58,125 bases of DNA, from the NCBI GenBank assembly GCA_016928865.1, contig JAFGJX010000028.1:1-58125 (forward strand), written 5' to 3'. The translations under genes were made by a program, and so were the position numbers. Shown piece by piece: positions 9,104-17,946 of this stretch. Position 1 is the first letter of the stretch; the number at the start of each line of letters is the position of its first letter. A model generated the notes under the pieces. It was not told the origin of the DNA and ran no database searches. It worked only from the letters and a program-made list of their open reading frames with translations. This stretch comes from Spirochaetota bacterium. Its GTDB lineage: Bacteria; Spirochaetota; UBA4802; UBA5550.

Positions 9104-9318
9104 GACACACCTCCATATTCTGTTCAAACGCCCTGATCGGCGCTTGACGTTGAAATAGAAATTGAGAAGGAGAATCTGTATGTATCCGGAAGCTGTGATG
9201 GCGATTTGATTTCATACTATTGAAAAAACAGGGAAAAGGCAAAAAAAAACGGATGGTATCGCAGGAATGTGCGCGGCCGGGGCAGTCCCGGCCCGTCGGG
9301 GGCCGGGATGTTCGTGAC

Positions 9319-9654
9319 CTACAGCCTCTCCTCGAGCCGCGTGGCGAACACGTTGATGCCCACGCCGGGGAATTTTTCCTTGAGATAGAGAACTTCGTCC
9401 GCCAGAGCGCGCTTCTGCCCTGCATCAATGGCGGTCATGATGCAGTTGTTCATGCTCGGCCAGATGTGGGTGCCCAGGTGCGGCTCCCGGGTGCCCTCGC
9501 CGAAGACGCCGGTGAATTTGGTGTAGCCGCCGGAGTGACGCAGCACGATCTCCGTTATCTCCTCGTCCACCGCGTTGCTGTAGACGATGAAGAGGAGGGA
9601 CATGGCGGCCGGTCCGGGGCCGCCGCCGGGCGATGTTTTTTTCTTCTGCGCCAT
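9319..9654 (-). CDS. PII-like transporter-associated protein (PG0541 family)
   Basis: A 111-aa protein resembling the PG0541 family of small PII-like proteins encoded with RND transporters: it has the YTKFTGVFGEG segment and the PHLGTHIWPSMNN motif, and ends with the beta strand GINVFATRLEE. PII-like trimers sense nucleotides or metabolites and bind membrane transporters, so a regulatory or accessory role for the adjacent pump is likely but not shown here. It follows the RND permease by two bases and is the last gene of the efflux operon. The first 15 residues are Lys/Gly/Pro-rich and probably disordered. Confidence 0.75.
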   Translation of the reverse strand: MAQKKKTSPGGGPGPAAMSLLFIVYSNAVDEEITEIVLRHSGGYTKFTGVFGEGTREPHLGTHIWPSMNNCIMTAIDAGQKRALADEVLYLKEKFPGVGINVFATRLEERL

Positions 9655-9656
9655 GA

Positions 9657-12600
9657 TCAGATCCTCCCTTTTCCGCGGCTGCGCCAGCGCTCCTTCAGGC
9701 TCTCGAAGAGCGAGTACATGACCGGGATAAATATCAGCGTAAAGATGAAGGACGAGAACATCCCGCCCAGCACCGACCGCGCCAGCGGCGCGGACATCTC
9801 CGCGCCCTCGCCGATCCCGATCGCCATCGGGACAAGGCCGAAGATCGTGGTGAAGGTCGTCATCAGAATCGGCCGCAGGCGGTTCCGCCCCGCCTGGATG
9901 ATCGCCTCCCTGAGCGGCGTTCCCCGGGCCCGCAGGATGTTGGTGTAGTCCACGAGCACGATGGCGTTGTTAACCACGATGCCCGTGAGCATAATCATCC
10001 CCATGAACGCCACGACGCTGAAGGTCGTGCCGGTCAGGAAGAGAAAGACGCCCACACCGAATATGATGGTCGGTATCGAGAACATGACGATGAAGGGAGA
10101 GAGGAGCGACTCGAACTGCGACGCCATGATGATGTAGATCAGGATGACGGCGAGGATAATGGCCAGCAGCAGATCGCGGAAGGTCTCCTGCATGTCCTTG
10201 AATGAGCCGGTGATCTCCACGTAAAAGTTCGTCGGCTTCACGATTTTATCGAGCTTCTCCTGGATGTCGCGCACCACGGCGTCCAGGGGACGCCCCTCGG
10301 GCCTGCAGGTGACGTAGGTGACGCGTTCCTGCCGCTCGCGCTCTATGGTGGTGGGTCCCGTGGCGTCCCGGATGTCGAGGTAGTTGCCCACCGGCACCGT
10401 GGTGCCGAGTAGCGTTCCCACCTGGATCTGCTTGATGTTGTCAAGGTTTTTGCGGTCCTCGGGCCGCAGGCGGAGGCGGACGTCGTATTCCTTCCCCTTG
10501 TGCCGGTACACGGTCGCCACCTTGCCGGCCACGTTGTCTTTAATCGCGGTGGCGATGGTGACGGAGGAAAGGCCGGCGCGCGAGGCCTTTTCCCGGTTTA
10601 TCTCCATGACCTTTTCCGGGAGTCCCTCCTCGCGAGATATGTCGATGTCCTTCAGTCCCGGGATGTCCTTGATCGCGTTGAATATCTCGGCGGTGAACCG
10701 CTTCGATTCGTCGAAATCATAGCCGTACACGTTTATGATCACCGTTGTGCCTTCGCCCATCCCGAACATCCTGCTCCCCGCGCTCTGGGGCGAAAAATTG
10801 AAGGTGACGCCGGGAAAGCCGGCGAGGCCGTCGCGCAGTGCGGCGCGTATGTCGGAGAGGGAACGCTTGCGCTGGCTCGCGGGCACGAGCATGAATTCCA
10901 TTGACGCCTTGTTGTCCGTAGTGTCGCCGAAGGCCCCGCCGATCCCCTCGCCGTAGCCCGCGCGCACGCTCATGACGCGGTATTCCTGCTTTCGCACTAT
11001 GTTGCCCACCTTCCGCTCGATCTCGATCAGCGTTTTTTCAGTGGTCTCGAGGTTCGTGCCCACCGGCAGCTTGACCTGGAACTCGAGCTGCCCGTTGTCC
11101 TGCTCGGGCATGTACTCGGCCCCGGCAAGGAAGATGGCCATGATGCCGGCCACGATCGCAAGGCCCGTGTAGAGGATGACCTGCTTCCGGTGTCCCAGGG
11201 CCCATTCTATGACGCGCGAGTAGACGGCGTCAAGCTCGTCGAGGCGCTCTTTGCTCCAGGAGAACATTCTGTTCAGGAAGGAGAGGCGCCCCCGATAGAC
11301 CTTTTCAGCCCTGGGTACGAAGCGCGCCGTCATCATCGGTATGAGGGTGAGGGCGATGATCAGCGAAAAGAGCATCGAAAAGGTGATGGTGAGGGCCATC
11401 TGCGTGAAGAGCTGTTTCGCCAGGCCCTCGGTGAAAAGAAACGGGATGAATACGACGATGTTGGTCAGAGTCGAGGCCGCGATGGCCAGCCACATCTCCT
11501 CGGCGCCGAGCTTGGCCGCCTCGGTGGGCCGCGCGCCACGCTCGCGGTAGCGGAAGATGTTGTCGAGCACCACGATCGAGTTGTCGATGAGCAGGCCGAC
11601 CCCCAGGGCAAGTCCCCCCATGGACATCATGTTGAGGGATATGCCGTTGGCGTACATGGCGATGAAGGTGGCGATTATCGAGAGTGGTATCGAAAGCCCC
11701 AGGATGAGCGCCGACCGTATATTGCGCAGAAATACGAAGACGACCAGGATGGCGAGGAGGCTTCCCTGCCAGGCGCTGTCCGTGACCGCCGAGATCGCCT
11801 GTTCGATGTATTCCGACTGGTCGAAGATCGGCTCGATGACGATCCCCGGCGGCAGGGTCTTCCGTATCTCGTCAAGTCGCTTGTTGATGTTCCGGCACAC
11901 GAGCACCGTGTTTTTGTCTGACTGCTTGCTGACGCGCAGCAGCACTCCGCTCCTGCCGTTCAGCCGCATTACCTCGGTCTTCTCGGCCGGACCCTCGTAC
12001 ACGCGGGCTATGTCGTAGAGGTACACCGGCGCCCCTCCCTTGACGGAGACCACGACGTTCCTGATGTCCGAGAGGCTCATGAAATCGCCCCGGGCCCTGA
12101 GGGTGAACTTGCGCTGGGGCGACCTGATGTCGCCGCCGGCGATGTTCAGGTTCTCGAGCGCGACGATTTTCGACAGGGTGTCGACGGTGAGCCCGTATGC
12201 GTCCATGCGCGACTTGAGCAGCTCGACATGGACCTCTCTCTTGTCGCCGCCCAGCACCATGGCGGAGGCGACGCCGTCGATCCGTTCGAACTGGTTTTTC
12301 AGGTTGTCGTCCGCGTACTCCCTCATCCACATGGAGTCCCTGGGTCCCGACACCGAGAGCATCATGACCGGTATCATCGACATGTCGAATTTCAGCACGA
12401 TGGGCGTCTCCACATCCTCGGGCAGGTAGCCCTTGATGATGTCAATCCGCTCCCGTATGTCCGATACGGCCAGGCCCATGTCCGTGCCCCAGACGAACTT
12501 CATGGTGATGACCGCCATCCCCTCCTTGGAGGTGGATATGATGGTGTCCAGGTTGTTGACGCTGGCCAGGGTCTCCTCCACGGGCCGCGTGACCGTACTC

Positions 12601-12779
12601 TCCACCTCCTTCGGCCCCACGTCGGGATACTGGAGTATGATTACGGCCACGGGAAACTCGATGTCGGGATAGAGGTCAAGCGGCATCTTCGAAAAGCTCA
12701 CGTAGCCCAGCACGCCGACCGCGATGAAGACCATGATGGCCGTGATGTATCTGTTGACCGATATATCGGTTAGCTTCAT
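9657..12779 (-). CDS. RND efflux transporter permease (HAE1/AcrB-like)
   Basis: A 1040-aa inner-membrane proton antiporter of the resistance-nodulation-division superfamily. The N-terminal membrane segment starts VNRYITAIMVFIAVGVLGYV; two large periplasmic porter/docking loops (about 40-330 and 560-865) alternate with six-helix bundles. The proton-relay region in helix 4 reads GVGLLIDNSIVVLDNI, with Asp followed by Asn instead of the Asp-Asp of AcrB, as in many HAE1 homologues. Its start overlaps the adaptor stop by 4 bases (ATGA). It pairs with the adaptor and outer-membrane channel encoded upstream; substrates such as drugs, bile salts or lipids cannot be inferred. Confidence 0.95.
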   Translation of the reverse strand: MKLTDISVNRYITAIMVFIAVGVLGYVSFSKMPLDLYPDIEFPVAVIILQYPDVGPKEVESTVTRPVEETLASVNNLDTIISTSKEGMAVITMKFVWGTDMGLAVSDIRERIDIIKGYLPEDVETPIVLKFDMSMIPVMMLSVSGPRDSMWMREYADDNLKNQFERIDGVASAMVLGGDKREVHVELLKSRMDAYGLTVDTLSKIVALENLNIAGGDIRSPQRKFTLRARGDFMSLSDIRNVVVSVKGGAPVYLYDIARVYEGPAEKTEVMRLNGRSGVLLRVSKQSDKNTVLVCRNINKRLDEIRKTLPPGIVIEPIFDQSEYIEQAISAVTDSAWQGSLLAILVVFVFLRNIRSALILGLSIPLSIIATFIAMYANGISLNMMSMGGLALGVGLLIDNSIVVLDNIFRYRERGARPTEAAKLGAEEMWLAIAASTLTNIVVFIPFLFTEGLAKQLFTQMALTITFSMLFSLIIALTLIPMMTARFVPRAEKVYRGRLSFLNRMFSWSKERLDELDAVYSRVIEWALGHRKQVILYTGLAIVAGIMAIFLAGAEYMPEQDNGQLEFQVKLPVGTNLETTEKTLIEIERKVGNIVRKQEYRVMSVRAGYGEGIGGAFGDTTDNKASMEFMLVPASQRKRSLSDIRAALRDGLAGFPGVTFNFSPQSAGSRMFGMGEGTTVIINVYGYDFDESKRFTAEIFNAIKDIPGLKDIDISREEGLPEKVMEINREKASRAGLSSVTIATAIKDNVAGKVATVYRHKGKEYDVRLRLRPEDRKNLDNIKQIQVGTLLGTTVPVGNYLDIRDATGPTTIERERQERVTYVTCRPEGRPLDAVVRDIQEKLDKIVKPTNFYVEITGSFKDMQETFRDLLLAIILAVILIYIIMASQFESLLSPFIVMFSIPTIIFGVGVFLFLTGTTFSVVAFMGMIMLTGIVVNNAIVLVDYTNILRARGTPLREAIIQAGRNRLRPILMTTFTTIFGLVPMAIGIGEGAEMSAPLARSVLGGMFSSFIFTLIFIPVMYSLFESLKERWRSRGKGRI

Positions 12780-13735
12780 TTGCCTTCCGCCTCCACGTCG
12801 CCTGGCTTCATCAGGCCTCCGCCTGACTGCTTGTCGTCATAATAGACCAGCAGGGTGTCGCCCGGGGACACGTTCTCCTGCCCCAGCGTAATGATCCTGT
12901 CGCCGGCGGCGAGCCCGACGGTCACCTCCGCGTACTCGTCCGTGACGATGCCGGTCGTTACCGGCTGCTTTACCGCGCGTTCCTTCGCGATTTTATAGAC
13001 GAAGCGCACACCCTTCTCGTCCGTCATGATGGAGTCCACCGGCGCTGCCAGCACGTTGCCCCTGCTCTTTACGAGAATCGTGACCGAGGCGAACATGCCA
13101 TGCCTGAGCGCCATGCCCGGATTGGGCAGGCGTATGATGGCGTCCTGGGTGCGGCTTGCGATGTCCAGCACCGCGCTTTTCTTTATGATCGTGCCGCGGA
13201 ACACCCTGTCCGGATAGGCCTGCACCGTGACCTCGGCGCGCATCCCGATCTGTATGCGCTGCATGTCCTCCTCGATGAGGTGGACCACCGCCTCCACGTT
13301 GTTCATGTTCACCACCTGGGCGAGCGGCACGGTGGGCGCTATCGAGGAGCCACGATCAACCATGATCGAGCCCACGTACCCGGTTATGGGCGATTCAACC
13401 GGCGCCGGCAGGTATTCCATCCCCACCACGTCGCGGTTTATCTTGAACATGACCTGGTTCTTCACGACCCGCTGGCCTTCCCTGACGGCGATGACCTCCA
13501 CCTTGCCCGGCACGTGGGAGTAGACCATGACAGCGTCCTCTCCCTTTATATCGCCGGTGAGCTTCAATTTTTCGACCATGTCCATCCGGCCGATCGCGGC
13601 GCCGCGCACCGGGACGCGCTTGTCCGTCTGGACATCGGCCCTGGACTTGATGGTTTTATTCACGAACACGCCGATACGGTAGATGGCAAGGGCCGCGACC
13701 GCGACGATGATGATGATAATGACTGTACGCTTCAT
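12776..13735 (-). CDS. RND periplasmic adaptor (membrane fusion protein)
   Basis: A 319-aa HlyD/AcrA-type adaptor. An N-terminal membrane anchor (VIIIIIVAVAALAIYRIGVF) is followed by a biotinyl-lipoyl-like domain (GKVEVIAVREGQRVVKNQVM then a second half containing SPITGYVGSIMVDRG), a beta-barrel domain (AEVTVQAYPDRVFRGTI) and a C-terminal membrane-proximal domain. The helical hairpin is very short, which is seen in some adaptors. It bridges the inner-membrane permease and TolC-like channel. The stop overlaps the permease start, supporting stoichiometric translation. Confidence 0.92.
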   Translation of the reverse strand: MKRTVIIIIIVAVAALAIYRIGVFVNKTIKSRADVQTDKRVPVRGAAIGRMDMVEKLKLTGDIKGEDAVMVYSHVPGKVEVIAVREGQRVVKNQVMFKINRDVVGMEYLPAPVESPITGYVGSIMVDRGSSIAPTVPLAQVVNMNNVEAVVHLIEEDMQRIQIGMRAEVTVQAYPDRVFRGTIIKKSAVLDIASRTQDAIIRLPNPGMALRHGMFASVTILVKSRGNVLAAPVDSIMTDEKGVRFVYKIAKERAVKQPVTTGIVTDEYAEVTVGLAAGDRIITLGQENVSPGDTLLVYYDDKQSGGGLMKPGDVEAEGK

Positions 13736-13757
13736 TGGCTTCTCCCGCTTGGTAATA

Positions 13758-15218
13758 TCATTGTATAGCGTAAAAATCCTGGCCCATGGCCCGGTTCAGG
13801 TCCGCCTTGGCCACCTGCAGGTCGTTCAGGGCCTGCAGGTAAAGGGTGGTGGCGGTAATCAGCTCGATGTTCGTCTCCAGGAGCTTCGTGTTGTCGATGA
13901 TGCCGCCGCGGAACTGGAGCCGCGCGACCCTGAGCGATTCCTCGGCCGCCTCGATGTTGCCCTGCTGCGCCATGATGGAGCTCTCGGCAGATTTGAGCTT
14001 GAGATAGCCGCGCTCGATGTCGAGCTTGACGCCCTTGACGAAGGCCTCGAGCTGCTGGTCGGTCTGCTTCGCCTGGCTCTTCAGCTGCTTCGATTTCGCG
14101 TGCGACGACTCGATCGGCGAAAGCGCGCCCCAGCGGTAGGTGGCCCCCAGCGTGACGGACCAGGACCGGTTCCACCCCGACGGCGAGAGGGAAGACGAAA
14201 GCGAGGAGGACATCATGCCCATCGATGCGGTCGAGGGATTGAGGAGCAGCGCGATATTGCCGAGCTCCTCCGATTGAGACGGCTTTTTCGTTTCGACCTT
14301 TGAATACCCGACGTTGCCGGTCACGTAGAACGTGGGCCACAGGTAGACCGACGCCGCCGCGCCGGCACTGTCCCGCTGGATTTCCCGTTTCATCCTGAGC
14401 TGGATGAGCTCGGGCCTGTTGTTGAGGGCGATCCCGATCAGCTCCCGCTCCTCGGTCCCCGCCGGCTTCTGCCCGTCGCCCGCGGTCACGGGCGCCATGG
14501 TCCGGTACCGCTCCAGCGATCCCTCGAGCGTCAGCGGTTCGTGAATGTCCCGCCCCATGTGTATGTTCAGCGCCGCCTGCGCCGAGCGGTGGTCGTTTTT
14601 CGCGTTGATGAGCTTCGTGCGCTCGTTTGCATGGGCGACTTTCGCGCGGAGAAAATCGAGCTTCGAGAGCACGCCCTTCTGGTACCCGGTGGTGACCACG
14701 CGCAGGTTCTCGTCCAGGAGCTTCACCGACTCGGTGTAGAGCTTCACGAGCTCTCCGGCCATGATGGTCTGGTAGTAGAGCTTGATGCACTGCACCGTGA
14801 TTTCCGCCTTGACTCTGCGCACCTCTTTATCAGCGATGATGTGGCCCTTGCGCGACGCCGCGAGGCTGTTGTAGAAGACCCCGGGATTTATGGCGAGGGT
14901 CCCGTTCACGATCTTGATGTCGTACTGGCCCTTTATCTGGGCGGTATAGCCTGACTCGGCCCCCAGGCGGGTCACCGCCACGTCGGTGGAAAGATCGGGC
15001 CAGAGCATTCCCCAGGTCTCGCGGACCTTGTAGCCCGATTCCCGGTATTTTTCCACCGCTTCCTGGAGCTGGTTGTTGTTCTTGATGGAAAGGCCGAGCG
15101 CCTCTTCAAGCGTAATCATGTCCTGATCCGCGGGCGCGCCGCTTCCGGGCGCTGAGATCAGTGACGCGGCAAGCAGAATGGCGGCCGCGGTGACGCGTAT
15201 AAATATCGGTCTCATCAT
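13758..15218 (-). CDS. TolC-family outer-membrane efflux channel
   Basis: A 486-aa outer-membrane factor. It has a cleavable signal peptide (ILLAASLISAPGSGAPA), then the duplicated OEP architecture: ITLEEALGLSIKNNNQLQEA begins the first repeat and a second set of long helices covers about residues 265-480, with the typical (A/L)-rich coiled-coil heptads. It starts 16 bases after the tetR stop with GGAAGG before tandem ATG codons. It provides the exit duct for the RND pump encoded next in the operon. Confidence 0.9.
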   Translation of the reverse strand: MMRPIFIRVTAAAILLAASLISAPGSGAPADQDMITLEEALGLSIKNNNQLQEAVEKYRESGYKVRETWGMLWPDLSTDVAVTRLGAESGYTAQIKGQYDIKIVNGTLAINPGVFYNSLAASRKGHIIADKEVRRVKAEITVQCIKLYYQTIMAGELVKLYTESVKLLDENLRVVTTGYQKGVLSKLDFLRAKVAHANERTKLINAKNDHRSAQAALNIHMGRDIHEPLTLEGSLERYRTMAPVTAGDGQKPAGTEERELIGIALNNRPELIQLRMKREIQRDSAGAAASVYLWPTFYVTGNVGYSKVETKKPSQSEELGNIALLLNPSTASMGMMSSSLSSSLSPSGWNRSWSVTLGATYRWGALSPIESSHAKSKQLKSQAKQTDQQLEAFVKGVKLDIERGYLKLKSAESSIMAQQGNIEAAEESLRVARLQFRGGIIDNTKLLETNIELITATTLYLQALNDLQVAKADLNRAMGQDFYAIQ

Positions 15219-15234
15219 GAGCGTAATCCTTCCA

Positions 15235-15972
15235 TTATAATTCCAGCCATCTCTGGCGCTGTTTTAGCTCCTTGATCACGGCATCGATCATGACCGTCAA
15301 TCCGTCGGGCAGGACCGGGACCTTCAGCACCTTTCCCTCGGGCCGCAGCGCCTTGAATACGTGTTCCACGACAAAGTCAAAAAAGTCGCCATGCGACAGC
15401 TTTCCGTAAAGCCGGTTGAAGAGGGGCGTGTCCTTGTAATGCTCCCTGTTCGCCTCATAGGAGATCACCAGGGACACGATATTGAGCACGGTGAGGAGGG
15501 TGTTGCTGGTTTCGAACACCCCGGCTTGGACGCCGCTTTTGATGATTTCCTCCAGGGCCTCGATGCGCGGGACAAAATAGGTGTTCAGCAGAGACTTGAT
15601 GTTCTCGCGTCCCTCCGCGATTTCACGGGCGACAATCTTGTTGAAGTCGGGGTCAATGCCGCCGTGATGGAAGTTGACAAAGAAATAGAGCGCCGCCATG
15701 AGACCCTCTGCCGGAGCAAGGGCCCATGGGCCGAAGCGCGCCTGGAGATCGTCCGTGACATCCGCTCCGAACAGGCGCCGCACGACTTCGTGATACAGCT
15801 GCTCCTTGCTCCGGAAGTAGTAGTGGATAAGCGCCTGGTTCACGCCAGCTTTCCTGGCGATTGATCCGAGGCGCGAGCCCTCATACCCGCATTCGGCGAA
15901 CTCCCGTTTTGCCGCGGAGAGTAACCTCTCGCGGGAAAGGAGCTTGTCTGTCACAATATATGCTTTTCTCAT
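15235..15972 (-). CDS. TetR-family transcriptional regulator of the efflux operon
   Basis: A 245-aa regulator. The N-terminal TetR helix-turn-helix is clear (RLLSAAKREFAECGYEGSRL then SIARKAGVNQALIHYYFRSK), with the diagnostic YYF(R)SKEQLY segment. The C-terminal ligand-binding half is helical and would bind an effector, as yet unknown. It is the first gene of the efflux operon, immediately behind a perfect 34-bp palindrome, so it very likely represses itself and the pump genes. Ligand release would induce the pump. Family call is firm; the regulatory model is inference from position. Confidence 0.93.
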   Translation of the reverse strand: MRKAYIVTDKLLSRERLLSAAKREFAECGYEGSRLGSIARKAGVNQALIHYYFRSKEQLYHEVVRRLFGADVTDDLQARFGPWALAPAEGLMAALYFFVNFHHGGIDPDFNKIVAREIAEGRENIKSLLNTYFVPRIEALEEIIKSGVQAGVFETSNTLLTVLNIVSLVISYEANREHYKDTPLFNRLYGKLSHGDFFDFVVEHVFKALRPEGKVLKVPVLPDGLTVMIDAVIKELKQRQRWLEL

Positions 15973-15993
15973 GGCCCTTGAATTTAACCATTC

Positions 15994-16027
15994 GGATAAA
16001 TTAATTAACTAGTTAATTAATTTATCC
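15994..16027. promoter_or_regulatory. Perfect 34-bp palindromic operator, probable TetR site
   Basis: The half-site GGATAAATTAATTAACT is followed directly by its exact reverse complement, centred between 16010 and 16011, 22 bases upstream of the tetR start codon. Perfect dyads of 15-35 bp before tetR-type genes are classic autorepressor sites. The AT-rich core may also overlap the -10 region. Confidence 0.8.
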
Positions 16028-16173
16028 TGCTTCAAGTCAACAATTTTTTTAAAAAAATATATAAATTTAACAATATGTACAAGCAAGAATTAAAAATTTA
16101 TGTGTCATAATATTTTTTTGCAATTTCAAGAAATTGAAATATCTTGTGTATATTCAGTTCTTTCGGGTCACTT

Positions 16174-16189
16174 CTGGCATATATGCCAG
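16174..16189. promoter_or_regulatory. 16-bp perfect palindrome upstream of hydrogenase 1
   Basis: CTGGCATATATGCCAG is its own reverse complement and stands out in an AT-rich stretch about 220 bases before the cytochrome gene. It could be an operator for a dimeric regulator of the hydrogenase genes; the regulator is not known. Confidence 0.4.
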
Positions 16190-16307
16190 TGTTTATTTCC
16201 TTTCCTGCGAGATTATGCTGGTTTCTGATTTATAATATTGGAAGAAAATAATATTATTACTGAATATTACAAATATGTTAAATTTATAACAAAAATCGAC
16301 ATTTTTC

Positions 16308-16335
16308 TTGACGGTTTTTGCTATCAGTGTAAAAA
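16308..16335 (+). promoter_or_regulatory. Possible sigma-70 promoter of the hydrogenase-1 operon
   Basis: TTGACG at 16308 and TAAAAA at 16330 are 16 bases apart and lie about 75 bases before the cytochrome start. The -10 is a poor match, so this is tentative. Confidence 0.3.
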
Positions 16336-16410
16336 AATTGAAATTTTATATATGGATTCATGTAGATTTTTTTATGAACCATAGTCCAGAGATCAGAGTG
16401 GAGGAAGCGT

Positions 16411-16794
16411 GTGAGAAATAATTTTTTTTCTGCAGCGGCAATCGCCATCTTTATCGCGATAATCGCTACCGCCTGCAGCCTTGATCCGTGGGTTGCGGGG
16501 AAAGAATACCCTGACGTGGTAGCAATAACCAAGACCACCAGGTTCGGAAAAGTCTCTAATGGCATTTCCCCGATGAAAAGCGCAGCCGGCGTGGTGCATT
16601 TTTCACACAAGACCCACGAGGGCCTGGGGATACAATGCATTGAATGTCATCATAAAAAAGACAACCCGGAAAGGATCAAGCAGTGCGCAACATGCCACAT
16701 AGGAGATAACGGGTATAATACAATGCATGGTCTGTGCCTTGACTGTCATATCGCTAAAAAAGACGGTCCGCAGAACTGCCAGGGGTGTCACTGA
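16411..16794 (+). CDS. Tetraheme class III-type cytochrome c lipoprotein
   Basis: A 127-aa exported cytochrome. A hydrophobic signal ends in a probable lipobox (IIATACS). Four CxxCH heme-binding motifs follow: CIECH, CATCH, CLDCH and CQGCH, the last being the C terminus. The segment VVHFSHKTHEGLGIQ supplies the distal His pattern of cytochrome c7/c3 proteins. It should pass electrons between the hydrogenase and other periplasmic or membrane carriers. The start is GTG with GAGGAAG upstream. The small subunit gene follows 153 bases downstream on the same strand, so the cytochrome is the likely redox partner of hydrogenase 1. Confidence 0.88.
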   Translation: MRNNFFSAAAIAIFIAIIATACSLDPWVAGKEYPDVVAITKTTRFGKVSNGISPMKSAAGVVHFSHKTHEGLGIQCIECHHKKDNPERIKQCATCHIGDNGYNTMHGLCLDCHIAKKDGPQNCQGCH

Positions 16795-16947
16795 AAGCTG
16801 CAATCTGTCGCCATGAGAGCGGGGAAAACATGTTTGAATAGTGTGCCGCGCAGGATGGGCTTCGGCAAATTCAGCACGGTGTAAATGCCACGGATCTTGG
16901 GGATGATTCCCGGCGATTGATCCGTTAAATAAATAAGGAGGATATGT

Positions 16948-17946
16948 ATGTCTTTGAACAGAAGGGACTTCTTGAAGGTGATGGGCGGAACGACGGCCGC
17001 ATTCGCCTTTCCCTCGGTGCTGCTGCAGGGATGCAAGAGGGCGCTGGAGAAAGCTTCAGAGCGGACCCAGGTGATATGGATACAGGCGCAGTCCTGCTCA
17101 GGCTGTTCGGTATCGCTGCTGAACAAGATGGATCCGGATATCGTTTCGGTCATCACGGAATATATCAGCCTGAATTACCACCAGACGATCATGGGCGGCA
17201 CGGGCCATGCTGCGATCAGCGTTTTGGAAGAGGCGGTAAAGAAGAACCGGAAGGATTTTGTTCTGATCGTCGAGGGATCGATACCGACGAAGGACGACAA
17301 ATACTGCACGATCGGCGAGATGGACGGCAGGATTATCGGCGCGCGCGAGTGGATCGAGCGCCTGGGAGCGAACGCGAAGGCGCTGGTGGCGGTCGGCACC
17401 TGCGCGACGTACGGCGGGATACCGGGCGGCGAGCCGCGTGACGGGAGCGGAAACCCTACCGGAGCGGTAAGCCTTGCCGAGATCATGAAGGGCCGGACGG
17501 TGCTGAACGTGCCCGGGTGTCCGCCGCATCCTGACTGGATGGTGGGGACGCTGCTGCATGTGCTGCTGAAGGGTATGCCGGAGCTGGACGAGTACAACCG
17601 TCCGAAGCTGTACTACGGCAAGACGGTGCACGAGCAGTGCGAGCGTCTGCCTTATTACAAGAGCGGGAAGTTTGCCAAGCACTGGGGCGACGAGGGGTGT
17701 CTCTACAACCTCGGCTGCCTGGGTATGGATTCCTGCTGCGATATACCGAAGCGGAAGTGGCTGGGCGGCGTGAATTCGTGCACGGAATGCGGCGCGGGCT
17801 GCATCGGGTGTACGGAGGACGTATTCCCGGATTTCGGCCGTCGCGGCGTATTCAAACACCTGACCGCGAAGAACGAGTCCCTGGTCAGGCCGGAGCACCG
17901 GGTGCCGGCGTTTATACAGAAGAACGGAGGTGTGGTAAATGGCTAA
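16948..17946 (+). CDS. [NiFe]-hydrogenase 1 small subunit, Tat-exported
   Basis: A 332-aa electron-transfer subunit. RRDFLK at residues 5-10 plus a hydrophobic stretch form a Tat signal. Proximal cluster ligands are visible in QSCSGCSVSL, VGTCATYGG and NVPGCPPHPDW; the distal/medial region runs from HEQCERLPYY to CTECGAGCIGC. The proximal motif is the plain CSGC, without the supernumerary Cys of O2-tolerant enzymes. The medial region (GMDSCCDIPK, NSCTECGAGC) carries more Cys than the textbook [3Fe-4S] site, so a [4Fe-4S] there is possible. It overlaps the large-subunit gene by 8 bases. No cytochrome b anchor gene is present nearby. Confidence 0.95.
   Translation: MSLNRRDFLKVMGGTTAAFAFPSVLLQGCKRALEKASERTQVIWIQAQSCSGCSVSLLNKMDPDIVSVITEYISLNYHQTIMGGTGHAAISVLEEAVKKNRKDFVLIVEGSIPTKDDKYCTIGEMDGRIIGAREWIERLGANAKALVAVGTCATYGGIPGGEPRDGSGNPTGAVSLAEIMKGRTVLNVPGCPPHPDWMVGTLLHVLLKGMPELDEYNRPKLYYGKTVHEQCERLPYYKSGKFAKHWGDEGCLYNLGCLGMDSCCDIPKRKWLGGVNSCTECGAGCIGCTEDVFPDFGRRGVFKHLTAKNESLVRPEHRVPAFIQKNGGVVNG

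Larger units (their letters stand above)
15973..16410. other. AT-rich intergenic region between tetR and the cytochrome gene
   Basis: About 440 bases, far more AT-rich than the flanking genes. It holds the 34-bp palindrome next to tetR, a 16-bp palindrome at 16174-16189 and a possible promoter at 16308-16335 facing the hydrogenase-1 genes. I recognise no gene in it. Confidence 0.5.

Noticed and set aside
9287..9307. GC-rich hairpin after the PII-like gene as an intrinsic terminator
   Set aside because: The 8-bp stem is good but no T-run follows on the minus strand.
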